A stretch of 64,000 nt of DNA from NCBI RefSeq assembly GCF_020177575.1, contig NZ_JAHTBK010000001.1, positions 2,105,875 to 2,169,874 on the forward strand, in the 5' to 3' direction. Within the stretch, counting starts at the first letter, position 1. Each line of letters starts with the position of its first letter. The notes beneath the pieces were generated by a model. The model saw only the letters and a list, made by a program, of their open reading frames with translations. It was not told the origin of the DNA and made no database searches. The stretch comes from Hasllibacter sp. MH4015 (GTDB lineage Bacteria > Pseudomonadota > Alphaproteobacteria > Rhodobacterales > Rhodobacteraceae). The position numbers and the translations under genes are program-made. Positions 18,830 through 26,798 of the stretch are shown one piece after another.

Positions 18830-19516
18830 TTACTTGGTGTCAGCTTGCGCCCGCAGACGGCTCAGCACGTCGGCGGCGGTGGATTTCGTCGGATCGCCGA
18901 AGCCCGCTTCGGCCAGCCGGTCGGCCATGTCGGTGCGGTCCAGGCCCTGGTCGATTTCCTTCAGGATCTGGCTCTGCTCGAACGGGTCGTCGCGGTTGAG
19001 TACCCGCTGGATCAGCGCCTCCGCCTCCTCGAAGGCCGTGTCCTGGGCCACGTGGCGGCCCAATCGCTTCTGGATATCGGCCTCCCTCTTGGCTGCGCGC
19101 GCCGCGACAGCCCCTTGTTTCAGATCAATAATCCGGCGGTTGGCGGCCTCCACCGATTGCCGCAGCTGCAAGATCCGGCTCTCCAGCCGCCGCACCGTCT
19201 CGCGCCGCAGGGTCAGCTCGTTTTCCAGCTGCGCGATGGCACCGGCAGCCTCGGTCGCAAGGTCCTCCCGCCCGTCGGACAGTGCGTCCGTCGCCCGGCT
19301 CGTCAGGTCGGAAATCCGGTTCTCCAGCGCCGTGACCTGACGCATTTCCGAACGTTCGCGCTGGATCAGCGAGGCCAGCGAAAACTTCGCCGCCTTCAGG
19401 CTCGCCTCCGCCTCCCGGATCTTTTGGTCAATCAATTCAATGCAGAAATGATCGCGCAGGCGTTCCTCGGCCCGGGCATTTGCCCCGTCGAACAGCGTGG
19501 TCAAAGTTCTCAACAT
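18830..19516 (-). CDS. PspA/IM30-like coiled-coil protein
   Basis: 228-residue protein of the PspA/IM30 (ESCRT-III-like) family. The sequence is almost entirely helical and charged: RTLTTLFDGANARAEERLRD at the N-terminus, a long coiled coil (residues about 40-170, rich in Ala, Arg, Glu, Gln and Leu), and a C-terminal region with a short acidic helix. Such proteins bind stressed inner membranes. Start ATG 19516 follows GGAG; a TTG four codons upstream is an alternative. It is preceded by three copies of the TGAAC-N3-GTTCA operator and is followed by the YiaA-like gene. Identification is from overall pattern, not from a diagnostic residue motif. Confidence 0.75.
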   Translation of the reverse strand: MLRTLTTLFDGANARAEERLRDHFCIELIDQKIREAEASLKAAKFSLASLIQRERSEMRQVTALENRISDLTSRATDALSDGREDLATEAAGAIAQLENELTLRRETVRRLESRILQLRQSVEAANRRIIDLKQGAVAARAAKREADIQKRLGRHVAQDTAFEEAEALIQRVLNRDDPFEQSQILKEIDQGLDRTDMADRLAEAGFGDPTKSTAADVLSRLRAQADTK

Positions 19517-19530
19517 CGTCTTCTCCAAAA

Positions 19531-19545
19531 TTGAACAACGTTCAC
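19531..19545. promoter_or_regulatory. TetR operator, copy 1
   Basis: TTGAACAACGTTCAC is one of four copies of the inverted repeat TGAAC-N3-GTTCA. It lies 15-29 bp upstream of the PspA-like ATG and so would cover the promoter end or leader. Confidence 0.75.
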
Positions 19546-19565
19546 AAATTGGATGTAGCGATTCC

Positions 19566-19580
19566 CTGAACGATGTTCAA
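19566..19580. promoter_or_regulatory. TetR operator, copy 2
   Basis: CTGAACGATGTTCAA is the second copy of TGAAC-N3-GTTCA, 35 bp upstream of copy 1, in the tetR/PspA-like spacer. Confidence 0.75.
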
Positions 19581-19588
19581 GAACTTTT

Positions 19589-19603
19589 TTGAACGTTGTT
19601 CAG
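19589..19603. promoter_or_regulatory. TetR operator, copy 3
   Basis: TTGAACGTTGTTCAG is the third copy, 23 bp from copy 2; it overlaps the stop codon of the tetR gene (19600-19602). Confidence 0.75.
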
Positions 19604-20199
19604 GTTTTTTGCCCGACTTGCTCCAGAAGCAGGCGGATCATGGTGCGCAATTGTTCTCCCGGAACGCCGGAGATGCGGTTTTCAAGGCCCAGAAGGACAA
19701 TGCCGTGGACCGAGGAAAACAAGGTGCGCGTCATCAGATCGAGCTGTCGGTCATCGAAATCGGGAAAAATCTCCGACAGCGGCGCGGTGATATAGGCGAA
19801 AAGCTGTGCCATCGCCTGCGCGTACCACGCGGGCACCGGCCCGTCGGACCGCATTTCCACGTCGAACAACGCGCGCCACAGCTTCGGATGATCGCCCGCG
19901 AATTGCAGATAGGCATGGGACATCGCGATCAGGCGGTCGTTCGGGGCCTCGTGTTTCGTGTCGGCCACAACCGCGCCCACCGCGGCGCCCAGGCGCGCGA
20001 AGGTGCGTCCGTTCACCTCCAGCGTCAGGGCGTGCAGATCGTCGAAATGGGTGTAAATCGCGCCCACCGCGCAATCCGCCTGCCGCGCCAATTCCCGCGC
20101 CCTGAGTGAGGCAAGCCCCTCCCCCGCGATCTGCGCCTCGGCCAAATCCACGAGTTTCTCGCGCAATGCCGCTTTTCGGGCTTCGACTTTTCCTGCCAC
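19600..20199 (-). CDS. TetR-family repressor of the PspA/YiaA-like module
   Basis: 199-residue TetR regulator. The N-terminal HTH runs from about residue 10 to 55 ([19 protein letters not shown] ... [21 protein letters not shown]) and is followed by the usual variable ligand-binding domain. A GTG start at 20199 is supported by a good Shine-Dalgarno (AAGGAG, seven bases upstream); the longer frame from 20289 lacks family similarity. A copy of TGAAC-N3-GTTCA overlaps its own SD region (20211-20225), and three copies precede the next gene, so it most likely represses itself and the PspA-like operon. The ligand is unknown. Confidence 0.85.
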   Translation of the reverse strand: MAGKVEARKAALREKLVDLAEAQIAGEGLASLRARELARQADCAVGAIYTHFDDLHALTLEVNGRTFARLGAAVGAVVADTKHEAPNDRLIAMSHAYLQFAGDHPKLWRALFDVEMRSDGPVPAWYAQAMAQLFAYITAPLSEIFPDFDDRQLDLMTRTLFSSVHGIVLLGLENRISGVPGEQLRTMIRLLLEQVGQKT

Positions 20200-20210
20200 C
20201 TTGCTTCTCC

Positions 20211-20225
20211 TTGAACGTGGTTCAG
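20211..20225. promoter_or_regulatory. TetR operator, copy 4 (autoregulatory)
   Basis: TTGAACGTGGTTCAG, the fourth copy of TGAAC-N3-GTTCA, lies 12-26 bp upstream of the tetR GTG start, adjoining its Shine-Dalgarno. This position fits autorepression. Confidence 0.7.
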
Positions 20226-20276
20226 TCCCTAGCAGGCAGAGGGAGGTAAGGAAAACCTCCAATCGCATTGGCGGGG

Positions 20277-20298
20277 TTTTGCGCAGCATTGTGCAAAA
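20277..20298. promoter_or_regulatory. Inverted repeat upstream of the desaturase
   Basis: TTTTGC ... GCAAAA arms with inner CA/TG pairs surround a GCAT centre. It lies 153-174 bp upstream of the desaturase start in the tetR/desaturase spacer. It may be an operator, but nothing in the sequence identifies the binding protein. Confidence 0.35.
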
Positions 20299-20450
20299 CG
20301 GGGGTCATGTTGCAGCATTTCTCCTGCCATGGCACTTTGCACAATCGTAAACGGAACCTAAATGCATCCCCGGGCGTTCACCCACGCGCCTCTCACGCCT
20401 TAGGGCAAGATCGTAGACCATTTTTTGCTTTCGAGACCTGGACCGGACCC

Positions 20451-21497
20451 ATGCACGCCTCCCCGACCCGTCCCGAGATTACGCCCAATTACCGCAAGGA
20501 AGCGGAGCGTGAGATTCGCCGCTTCGTGCGCGACTGGACCAGGCGCGACGATCGCCTTGCCGCGCTGAGCTATTTTGGCACCTTCGCCGTCTATTTCCTG
20601 ACCCTGTGGCTGGCAATCACGGCCTGGCCGACCTGGTGGCTGGTTGTTCCCCTGATCGTCATCAACGCGGCCTCCGGCGTGCGCCTTTACGTGCTGCAAC
20701 ACGATACCGGGCACAATTCGCTGTTCTCCACCGCCCGGCTCAACACGCTGGCGGGCCACGCGCTCAGCACCTTCACGCTCACGCCCTTTGCCGTGATGCA
20801 GCACAACCACAACGAACATCACAGCCATCTCGGCAATCTTGAAGAGCGGGACACGACCGAGATCTTCACCATGACGCTTCGCGAATGGAATGCGGCCGAC
20901 TGGAAAAAGCGCCTGTTCTACCGCCTCTACCGCAATCCCGCCCTCATGATTCCGATCGGCGGGCTCTTTACCTATGTTTTCGCCTATCGCTGGCCCAAGA
21001 ATGCCGGTCGCATCGCGCCGCGCCAAGTCATCTTGCACAACCTGGCCCTTGCGGGCTGGATCGCGCTGATCTGGGCCTTTGCCGGTGTGCCGGGCCTGAT
21101 CGTCTATGGCGGGACCGTTTTCGTGGCGGCCTGTCTGGGCGTCTTCCTCGTCTATCTTCAGCATAATTTCGAGGATACGTGGTGGGACCGCAAACCGGAC
21201 CTGAACCCGGCGCGCGCCGCGCTCCAGGGCTCCTCCGCGCTGGATCTGGGGTGGTGGTTCGATCTGGCCGTCGCCAACATCACCTATCACGACATCCATC
21301 ATTTCAACGCGAACATCCCCTCCTACCGGCTGCGCGTGTGCCACCGCGCCCTGCGCAAGCATTACGACGTGCAGACCATCGGCTGGGGGGAGGCGCTGCG
21401 CTCCTTCACCCTGAAGCTCTGGGACGAGGATGCGGAGCGTCTGGTGCCGTTTCCCAAGGAACGGCAGGTCGTGCCCCCGATCGTCCCGGCGGAATGA
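20451..21497 (+). CDS. Fatty acid desaturase (membrane, three His-box type)
   Basis: 348-residue integral membrane di-iron desaturase. The three His boxes are HDTGH (about residue 84), HNHNEHHSH (about 119-127) and HDIHHFN (about 280), separated by hydrophobic helices (two before box 1 and a pair near residues 165-225). It probably introduces a double bond into acyl chains of membrane lipids or free fatty acids; the exact position cannot be told from sequence. ATG 20451 is favoured because the region upstream is non-coding in character. It is divergent from the TetR gene and convergent with a second TetR gene. Confidence 0.9.
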   Translation: MHASPTRPEITPNYRKEAEREIRRFVRDWTRRDDRLAALSYFGTFAVYFLTLWLAITAWPTWWLVVPLIVINAASGVRLYVLQHDTGHNSLFSTARLNTLAGHALSTFTLTPFAVMQHNHNEHHSHLGNLEERDTTEIFTMTLREWNAADWKKRLFYRLYRNPALMIPIGGLFTYVFAYRWPKNAGRIAPRQVILHNLALAGWIALIWAFAGVPGLIVYGGTVFVAACLGVFLVYLQHNFEDTWWDRKPDLNPARAALQGSSALDLGWWFDLAVANITYHDIHHFNANIPSYRLRVCHRALRKHYDVQTIGWGEALRSFTLKLWDEDAERLVPFPKERQVVPPIVPAE

Positions 21498-21502
21498 CTT
21501 CC

Positions 21503-21526
21503 CCGCCCGGCCCTCACTCCGGGCGG
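21503..21526. terminator. Hairpin between convergent desaturase and TetR genes
   Basis: An 8-bp perfect stem (CCGCCCGG at 21503-21510, CCGGGCGG at 21519-21526) overlaps the TetR stop codon. There is no T-run, so it would be a weak bidirectional terminator. Confidence 0.4.
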
Positions 21527-22098
21527 ACCACCTTGCGCACCATCTCCCAATAGATCGTTTCGACATCCGCGCGGGTCAGGCGGCCATCGTCGCGAAACCA
21601 TGTCGTCACCCCCGTCAGCATGGAGATCAGCGCCATCGTCGCCAGTTTCGGGTCCGCGATGTCGAACGCGCCCTCCGCAAGCCCCGCGCGCAGGATCGCC
21701 TCCAACCGGTTCTCGTAATCCCTTCGCAGCCCCTCGATCACCACGAAATTTCCGGGCGCGAGGTTGCGCAGCTCCATATAGGCGATGAACACCAGGTCCG
21801 GGCGGTCAAGGTGATAGCGGATGTGATGACGGGCGAAATCCTCCAGCTCCGCCATCGGGCCGCCACCGGGCGGGGCCCAATCGCTCAGCAGATCGTCCAT
21901 GTGATCGCGCATCAGCTCGAACAGAAGCGTCTGCTTGTCAGGCGTGTAGAGGTAGAGCGCGCCGGCCTGCACCCCGACCTCCGCCGCGATCTGGCGCATG
22001 GAGACGGCCGCGAACCCATGGCGCGCGAACAGCCGCAGCGCCGCCTCGCGCACCTTCGGGCCGGTGGTTCCGGCGTGGCTGCCCTGGGTTCTGGCCAT
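21514..22098 (-). CDS. TetR-family transcriptional regulator
   Basis: 194-residue TetR protein. The HTH lies at about residues 15-60 (VREAALRLFARHGFAAVSMRQIAAEVGVQAGALYLY), and the remainder is the ligand-binding and dimer domain. A 14-bp palindrome, TGAACG-N2-CGTTCA at 22113-22126, sits just upstream and is probably its own operator. Related TetR proteins near acyl-CoA genes control fatty-acid or branched-chain catabolism, but no target other than itself is visible here; the divergent lipoprotein gene could be one. It ends tail to tail with the desaturase. Confidence 0.88.
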   Translation of the reverse strand: MARTQGSHAGTTGPKVREAALRLFARHGFAAVSMRQIAAEVGVQAGALYLYTPDKQTLLFELMRDHMDDLLSDWAPPGGGPMAELEDFARHHIRYHLDRPDLVFIAYMELRNLAPGNFVVIEGLRRDYENRLEAILRAGLAEGAFDIADPKLATMALISMLTGVTTWFRDDGRLTRADVETIYWEMVRKVVRPE

Positions 22099-22112
22099 GG
22101 GCGAAGAGTATC

Positions 22113-22126
22113 TGAACGAGCGTTCA
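22113..22126. promoter_or_regulatory. Palindromic operator upstream of the second TetR
   Basis: TGAACGAGCGTTCA (6-bp arms, 2-bp spacer) is centred 21-22 bp upstream of the TetR ATG. It resembles typical TetR operators and shares the TGAAC core with the sites at 19.5 kb, but its spacer differs (two bases between TGAACG and CGTTCA). Confidence 0.6.
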
Positions 22127-22178
22127 ATTCAACCGCGCTCTCTGGACTCGTCCCCTTGGCGCGCGTTACCCATATCCC

Positions 22179-22427
22179 ATGCGTGCCGCCCTCGCCCTCC
22201 TTTGTCTCAGCCTTGCCGCCTGTGCGCCGGGAATGCCCGAATTGCACCAGCGCCTGAGCGTGGAGGCGCGCGCCGCCGAGTATCCGCAACTCGTCCCGCT
22301 CGGCCCGCTGCTGAGCCAGGTTGACGCCCCCGCCCCCCGCGCCGCCGCACGCGAAGGGCTGAGCCTTGAGGCCCGCGCGGAGGCCCTGCGCCGCCGCGCC
22401 GCCTGGCTGCGGAATATGCCGCTCTAG
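22179..22427 (+). CDS. Small predicted lipoprotein
   Basis: 82 residues with a lipoprotein signal (MRAALALLCLSLAAC, lipobox LAAC, Cys15) and an Ala/Arg-rich mature helix ending RNMPL. Such proteins next to hom occur in Rhodobacteraceae as hypotheticals; I assign no function. The start ATG 22179 lacks a strong Shine-Dalgarno. It is divergent from the TetR gene and lies 75 bp upstream of hom, with which it may be transcribed. Confidence 0.65.
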   Translation: MRAALALLCLSLAACAPGMPELHQRLSVEARAAEYPQLVPLGPLLSQVDAPAPRAAAREGLSLEARAEALRRRAAWLRNMPL

Positions 22428-22502
22428 GCACGGCCCGCGTTGCAGCGTCCCGCCGGGTCCGCTAAAGCGGCCCAAGACATGCAAAAGCGCCCGGAGGCTC
22501 AG

Positions 22503-23789
22503 ATGAGCGACCCAATCAGACTTGGTATCGCCGGACTTGGCACCGTGGGTGTGGGCGTTGTGAAAATCGTCCAGCGGCAGGCCGCCCTGCTCAGCGCGCG
22601 CACGGGCCGCGACATCACGATTTCCGCAATCTCCGCCCGGTCGCGCGGCAAGGACAGGGGCGTGAAACTGGACGCCTATGCGTGGGAGGATGATCCCGTC
22701 GCGCTGGCCAAACGCGACGACGTGGACGTGTTCGTGGAATTGATAGGCGGCGAAGACGGCCCCGCCAAAGACGCGACGGAGGCCGCCCTGTCCCTCGGCA
22801 AGGACGTCGTCACCGCCAACAAGGCGCTTCTTGCCCATCACGGCCAATCGCTCGCCGAAATGGCGGAGGGCAATGGCAGCGCGCTCCGTTACGAGGCCGC
22901 GGTGGCCGGCGGCATCCCGGTGATCAAGTCCCTGACGGAGGGGCTGGCCGGCAACCGGATCACCCGCGTCATGGGCGTGATGAACGGCACCTGCAACTAC
23001 ATCCTCACCCGCATGGACGAAGACGGATTATCCTACCAGGCGGCGTTTGATGAGGCCGACGGGCTCGGCTTTCTGGAAGCCGACCCGAACCTCGACGTGG
23101 GCGGCATCGACGCGGGCCACAAGCTCGCCATCCTCGCCTCTATCGCCTTCGGCACCCGCGTGGCCTTCGGCAACATGCGGCTGGAGGGGATCGGCAAGGT
23201 CTCCATCGACGATATCCGCCGCGCGGGCGATCTGGGCTACAAGATCAAGCTTCTGGGCGTGGCGCAGATGACGGGCCGGGGGCTGGAACAGCGCATGACA
23301 CCCTGCCTCGTCCCCGCCACCTCGCCGCTGGGCCAACTTGTCGGCGGCACCAACATGGTCGTGATCGAAGGCGACGCGGTGGACCAGATCGTCCTGCGTG
23401 GCCCCGGCGCGGGCGAAGGCCCCACGGCAAGCGCCGTCATGGGCGACATCTGCGACATCGCGCGCGGCCTGCGCCTCGCCGTCTTCGGCCAACCCGCCGA
23501 CAGCCTGGTCGAGGCCACACCCGCCAACGCCGAAAGCCCCGCCTGCTTCTATTTGCGGCTGGAGCTGGTCGACAAACCCGGCGCACTGGCCAAGGTCGCC
23601 ACCGCGCTCGGCGAAAACGGCATCTCCATCGACCGGATGCGCCAATACGACCACGACGCCAGCAACGCGCCCGTGCTCATCATCACCCACCGCGCCGCCC
23701 GCCCCGACCTGGACGCAGCCCTCGCCGCCCTGCCCGCCACGGGTGTTGTGGCCGGTGATCCCGTCGCGCTCAGGATCGAGGACGTCTGA
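22503..23789 (+). CDS. hom: Homoserine dehydrogenase
   Basis: 428-residue enzyme that reduces aspartate semialdehyde to homoserine for threonine, methionine and isoleucine synthesis. The NAD(P)-binding start is LGIAGLGTVGVGVVK, the catalytic domain includes VAGGIPVIKSLTEG and MNGTCNYILT, and a C-terminal ACT domain (from about residue 350, LRLELVDKPGALAKVATALG) allows feedback inhibition by threonine. A GGAGG Shine-Dalgarno lies upstream of ATG 22503. In related genomes hom is commonly followed by glpX and recJ; here about 3 kb of other genes separate hom from glpX. Confidence 0.96.
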   Translation: MSDPIRLGIAGLGTVGVGVVKIVQRQAALLSARTGRDITISAISARSRGKDRGVKLDAYAWEDDPVALAKRDDVDVFVELIGGEDGPAKDATEAALSLGKDVVTANKALLAHHGQSLAEMAEGNGSALRYEAAVAGGIPVIKSLTEGLAGNRITRVMGVMNGTCNYILTRMDEDGLSYQAAFDEADGLGFLEADPNLDVGGIDAGHKLAILASIAFGTRVAFGNMRLEGIGKVSIDDIRRAGDLGYKIKLLGVAQMTGRGLEQRMTPCLVPATSPLGQLVGGTNMVVIEGDAVDQIVLRGPGAGEGPTASAVMGDICDIARGLRLAVFGQPADSLVEATPANAESPACFYLRLELVDKPGALAKVATALGENGISIDRMRQYDHDASNAPVLIITHRAARPDLDAALAALPATGVVAGDPVALRIEDV

Positions 23790-23897
23790 GGCCGGGACGA
23801 AGCCCTTCCCGCAGATCGCGGCGAAGGGCGGGATCGGCCCGCGCATTCGCTGTCTTGCAAGCCCGCGAATGTCGGATTTGCCACAGAACGCCTACGA

Positions 23898-24458
23898 TTA
23901 GTCTTCAACCTCGGCCTTCAGCTCGGCGTTGAACACTTGGTACATCGGCAGCAATTGCGCCACGAAGTTCGCCGCATAGGGATTGCCCACGATTTCGTCC
24001 GATTGCACAAACAGGGTCTGATCCCCACACGCCTCCACCCGATAGAGGTGGTTGTCATGGCCGCCGCCGATGTCTTCCGGGAATGGGTCCGACCACCCGA
24101 TCACGCTGCCTTCATCGTAGATCAGAGTGTGGGGGATCGTCATGACGTTGGGTTCGCCGTCCTCCGTCGTGCCAAAGATGAATGTGATCGTAACGCGTCC
24201 ACCATCTTCGATGTCACCGGTCATGCCCTGAAGCGTGCCGGAGCTCCAGCTTGCCATGGCGTCGAAGTCGGTCAGCGTGGCCCAGACCGCCGCCGGGGTG
24301 GCGTCGATCAGAACAGATGTGTCCACAATTGCGTGGGTGGCGCTGAGCTGTGTGATGCTTCCGTGCATCAAGGTCGCGTCGCAGGAGGTTTCGGCTGACA
24401 GCGGCGTAGAGATGACAGCGGTAAGGGCGCTCGCGGCTAGAAATGTGGAAAGCTTCAT
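23898..24458 (-). CDS. SRPBCC/START-like secreted protein
   Basis: 186-residue protein with a signal peptide of about 22 residues (MKLSTFLAASALTAVIST, cleavage near LSA/ET). The mature part looks like an SRPBCC (START/Bet v1-like) domain: VDTSVLIDATPAAVWATLTD is the family's typical entry strand, followed by FDAMASW and several strands. SRPBCC proteins bind hydrophobic ligands; ligand and role are unknown here. It is the first of three genes of visibly lower GC between hom and glpX. It lies 53 bp downstream of the aldo/keto reductase gene on the same strand. Confidence 0.65.
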   Translation of the reverse strand: MKLSTFLAASALTAVISTPLSAETSCDATLMHGSITQLSATHAIVDTSVLIDATPAAVWATLTDFDAMASWSSGTLQGMTGDIEDGGRVTITFIFGTTEDGEPNVMTIPHTLIYDEGSVIGWSDPFPEDIGGGHDNHLYRVEACGDQTLFVQSDEIVGNPYAANFVAQLLPMYQVFNAELKAEVED

Positions 24459-24511
24459 GATCACTCCATTCGTATCGGTTTGGATTGCGTAGGTGAAACA
24501 GGCGTCGGCGA

Positions 24512-25420
24512 TCATTTGCTGGGATCGCCGGACGCCCAGGCAACACCGTCGCCGCGGTCCATGGTCGCCATCTTGGCCATGTCAGCATCGTCGATTGAGA
24601 AAGAGAAGAGGTCGAGATTTTGACGCATCCGCTCCGGGTTCAGGCTCTTGGGCAGCACGGCGTAACCACTCTGGACACCCCACCGCAGCAGAAGCTGAGC
24701 TTCCGATACGCCGTATTTCTCGGCCATGTCCTTGAAGGCTGTGCCGTCCGCTTTCATCTCGTCGGTCTTGGCGCTGTCCTGACCGGGCTCCGTCCGCCAC
24801 GTCGATAGCGGCACAAGGCTGCTGTAGGCGATTGGCGCGATCTCATGCTTGGCCATGAAGGCCAAAAGGTTCGGTTTCTGGGACCATGGATGCAACTCGA
24901 TCTGATTGGCATCGGGCATTGGCAGTCCGGCTTCGGCAATCTCATCAAGGTGGCTTTCGTTGAAGTTGCTTACGCCCACCGCGCGGGCTTTGCCGCTGGC
25001 TTGCAGATCCAGCACTGCGCGCCACTGCTCAAGGCGCAAGTCGCCACCGTAAGGCGCGTGGATCAGGTACAGGTCCACGTAGTCCAAGCCCAGACGCGCA
25101 AGGCTTGCGTCACATTCCTCGATGGTTTGCGCACCGCTCTTTGCCGCGTCGCCCCAAGCGGGGTTGCCCGGCCAAAGCTTGGCCGTGACGAACAGGTCGG
25201 CGCGGGTCAGCCCCTCGGCGTTCAGCCCCTGCCTGATCCCGGCACCGACAGGTTCTTCGTTCCGATATCCCGAGGCCGTGTCGATGTGCCGATACCCCGC
25301 CGCAATCGCAGACCAAATTGCCCCTTCGGCATCGTCATTCGAAATCAGGTATGTACCGAACCCGACTGCGGGAACGGCGGCTTCCGCGTTCAGGGCGAAG
25401 GTGGGTTGCGATGCAGACAT
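24512..25420 (-). CDS. Aldo/keto reductase
   Basis: 302-residue NAD(P)H-dependent aldo/keto reductase. The four catalytic residues are visible: Asp in HIDTASGY, Tyr in the same motif, Lys in VTAKLW and His in LIHAPYGG. The cofactor site shows the AVLPKSLNPERMRQN segment. Such enzymes reduce a wide range of carbonyls, so the substrate is unknown. It is divergent from the AraC regulator (159 bp apart), which probably controls it, and precedes the SRPBCC gene. The pair is a common arrangement for inducible aldehyde detoxification. Confidence 0.92.
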   Translation of the reverse strand: MSASQPTFALNAEAAVPAVGFGTYLISNDDAEGAIWSAIAAGYRHIDTASGYRNEEPVGAGIRQGLNAEGLTRADLFVTAKLWPGNPAWGDAAKSGAQTIEECDASLARLGLDYVDLYLIHAPYGGDLRLEQWRAVLDLQASGKARAVGVSNFNESHLDEIAEAGLPMPDANQIELHPWSQKPNLLAFMAKHEIAPIAYSSLVPLSTWRTEPGQDSAKTDEMKADGTAFKDMAEKYGVSEAQLLLRWGVQSGYAVLPKSLNPERMRQNLDLFSFSIDDADMAKMATMDRGDGVAWASGDPSK

Positions 25421-25579
25421 GCGATGCTCCGTTCAATTACATGGTCGACCCAAAGCTACGGACACGGCGCGTTTGCGTCCTGCCAGATTCTCCGACAGTC
25501 TTGTCGATTCCTCCGAACGGCGGTGTTAATGCGTGATTTTGGCCTGCTGGGTTGGTAGGGGTCGGGAAAGGAGTTTCCG

Positions 25580-26452
25580 ATGTCACTGGATCGGCTAAAT
25601 CATCTGGCAGCAGAGCTGGAAGCACGGGATATCGCGGCTTCCGGTAGAATCCTGCCATCAGCCCATATCTTCCAACGCACAGAGGTCACTGCGTTTGAAG
25701 CCGTGGTCTACAACCCTGTCATTTGTCTGATCCTACAGGGACAGAAAGAAATGAGCGTTGGACAACGGGTCATCGAACTTGAAGAGGGCGACGTGCTCGT
25801 GGTCAGTCATGACTTGCCGGTGGCCTCCAAGATCACCCAAGCCAGTGCGGAGCGTCCCTACCGCGCGCTCATATTCTCATTGGATTTGAGCATCCTGCGG
25901 GGTCTGTACGAACAGGTCGGCGAAGCTGTGTCCCACAAGGATCACGCGACGTCCTTGTCCGCGAGCCCAGCCGATCCTGCATGGACCGAGCCGATGGCCC
26001 GTTACCTGGAGCTGATGGATGCGCCAATGGACGCTCAAGTCCTCGGCCCGATGATCTTGAAAGAAATCCACTATCGTCTCCTCCTGTCACCGATTGGTGG
26101 CATGTTGCGAAATCTTCTGTCTGTGGATAGCCATGCCAGCCGTGTCGCAAAATCCATCCAGCAGATCAGGGCCAGATTTCGGGAACCTCTGTTGGTTGGC
26201 GAGTTGGCGCAAGTTGCCGGAATGAGCCAATCCTCGTTTCATGAGCACTTCAAATCCGTGACGGGCACAACCCCACTTCAATACCAAAAGGATCTGCGGA
26301 TGATTGAGGCGCGCACGCTTTTGGAACGCGGCGTCCCGTCCGTGTCGTTCGCGGGGTTCGAAGTTGGGTATGAAAGCCCGACGCAATTCAGCCGCGACTA
26401 TTCCCGCAAATTCGGATGTTCGCCCAAACATCACCTTGCACGCGCGTCCTAG
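25580..26452 (+). CDS. AraC-family transcriptional regulator
   Basis: 290 residues. The N-terminal half is the AraC_N type sensor domain (FQRTEVTAFEAVVYNPVICL, GQRVIELEEGDVLVVSHDLP), and the C-terminal third has two HTH motifs (ELAQVAGMSQSSFHEHFKSV, then TTPLQYQKDLRMIEAR and GYESPTQFSRDYSRKFG). Regulators of this type often respond to redox-active or aldehyde compounds and activate a neighbouring reductase. It is divergent from the aldo/keto reductase gene. GC is visibly lower than in neighbouring core genes, which suggests acquisition. Confidence 0.9.
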   Translation: MSLDRLNHLAAELEARDIAASGRILPSAHIFQRTEVTAFEAVVYNPVICLILQGQKEMSVGQRVIELEEGDVLVVSHDLPVASKITQASAERPYRALIFSLDLSILRGLYEQVGEAVSHKDHATSLSASPADPAWTEPMARYLELMDAPMDAQVLGPMILKEIHYRLLLSPIGGMLRNLLSVDSHASRVAKSIQQIRARFREPLLVGELAQVAGMSQSSFHEHFKSVTGTTPLQYQKDLRMIEARTLLERGVPSVSFAGFEVGYESPTQFSRDYSRKFGCSPKHHLARAS

Positions 26453-26620
26453 ACTACGAAGCCCACCTACGAGAGCGGACAATCGTATCATTCAATGAAA
26501 GCTTCCTTCGTCCCGCAAGACGGATTTCGCGAACCGAATGGCGAACGGAAGCATCGCCCCAGCACCGTTCACCTCAGCCGCTGCCAACCATACCCTCCGT
26601 GCCCATCACACCGGCTACCT

Positions 26621-26634
26621 ATTCAGCGATGAAT
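26621..26634. promoter_or_regulatory. Dyad repeat ATTCA-N4-TGAAT, copy 1
   Basis: ATTCAGCGATGAAT has 5-bp arms around a 4-bp spacer. It lies between the AraC gene and glpX; possible operator, protein unknown. Confidence 0.4.
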
Positions 26635-26660
26635 AGAGCACGTGCCTCAATGGCCGTTTC

Positions 26661-26676
26661 CATTCACTAATGAATG
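26661..26676. promoter_or_regulatory. Dyad repeat ATTCA-N4-TGAAT, copy 2
   Basis: CATTCACTAATGAATG has 6-bp arms around CTAA. It is 41 bp from copy 1 (about four helical turns), so both could be on one face of the DNA. Confidence 0.4.
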
Positions 26677-26798
26677 ATCAACGTGATACCACCTGCACCA
26701 GAACCTGACCGCCCCCGTTAGCGCCCCCAGCCTTGTCGCCCCTCCCCCCGCCCGGTATGGCAGGGGAAACGGGGCTGACAATCGCGCAAGGGACTTTC

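Larger units (their letters stand above)
26453..26798. other. 346-bp intergenic region with dyad repeats
   Basis: No convincing gene lies between the AraC regulator and glpX. The left part has the lower GC of the AraC block, while the last ~100 bases are C-rich and lead to glpX. It holds two inverted repeats of the form ATTCA-N4-TGAAT (26621-26634 and 26662-26675, centres 41 bp apart). An 84-codon frame at 26416-26670 overlaps the AraC end and looks accidental. Confidence 0.5.

Noticed and set aside
26416-26670. 84-codon frame after the AraC gene
   Set aside because: It overlaps the AraC 3' end out of frame, has no Shine-Dalgarno and no recognisable domain.
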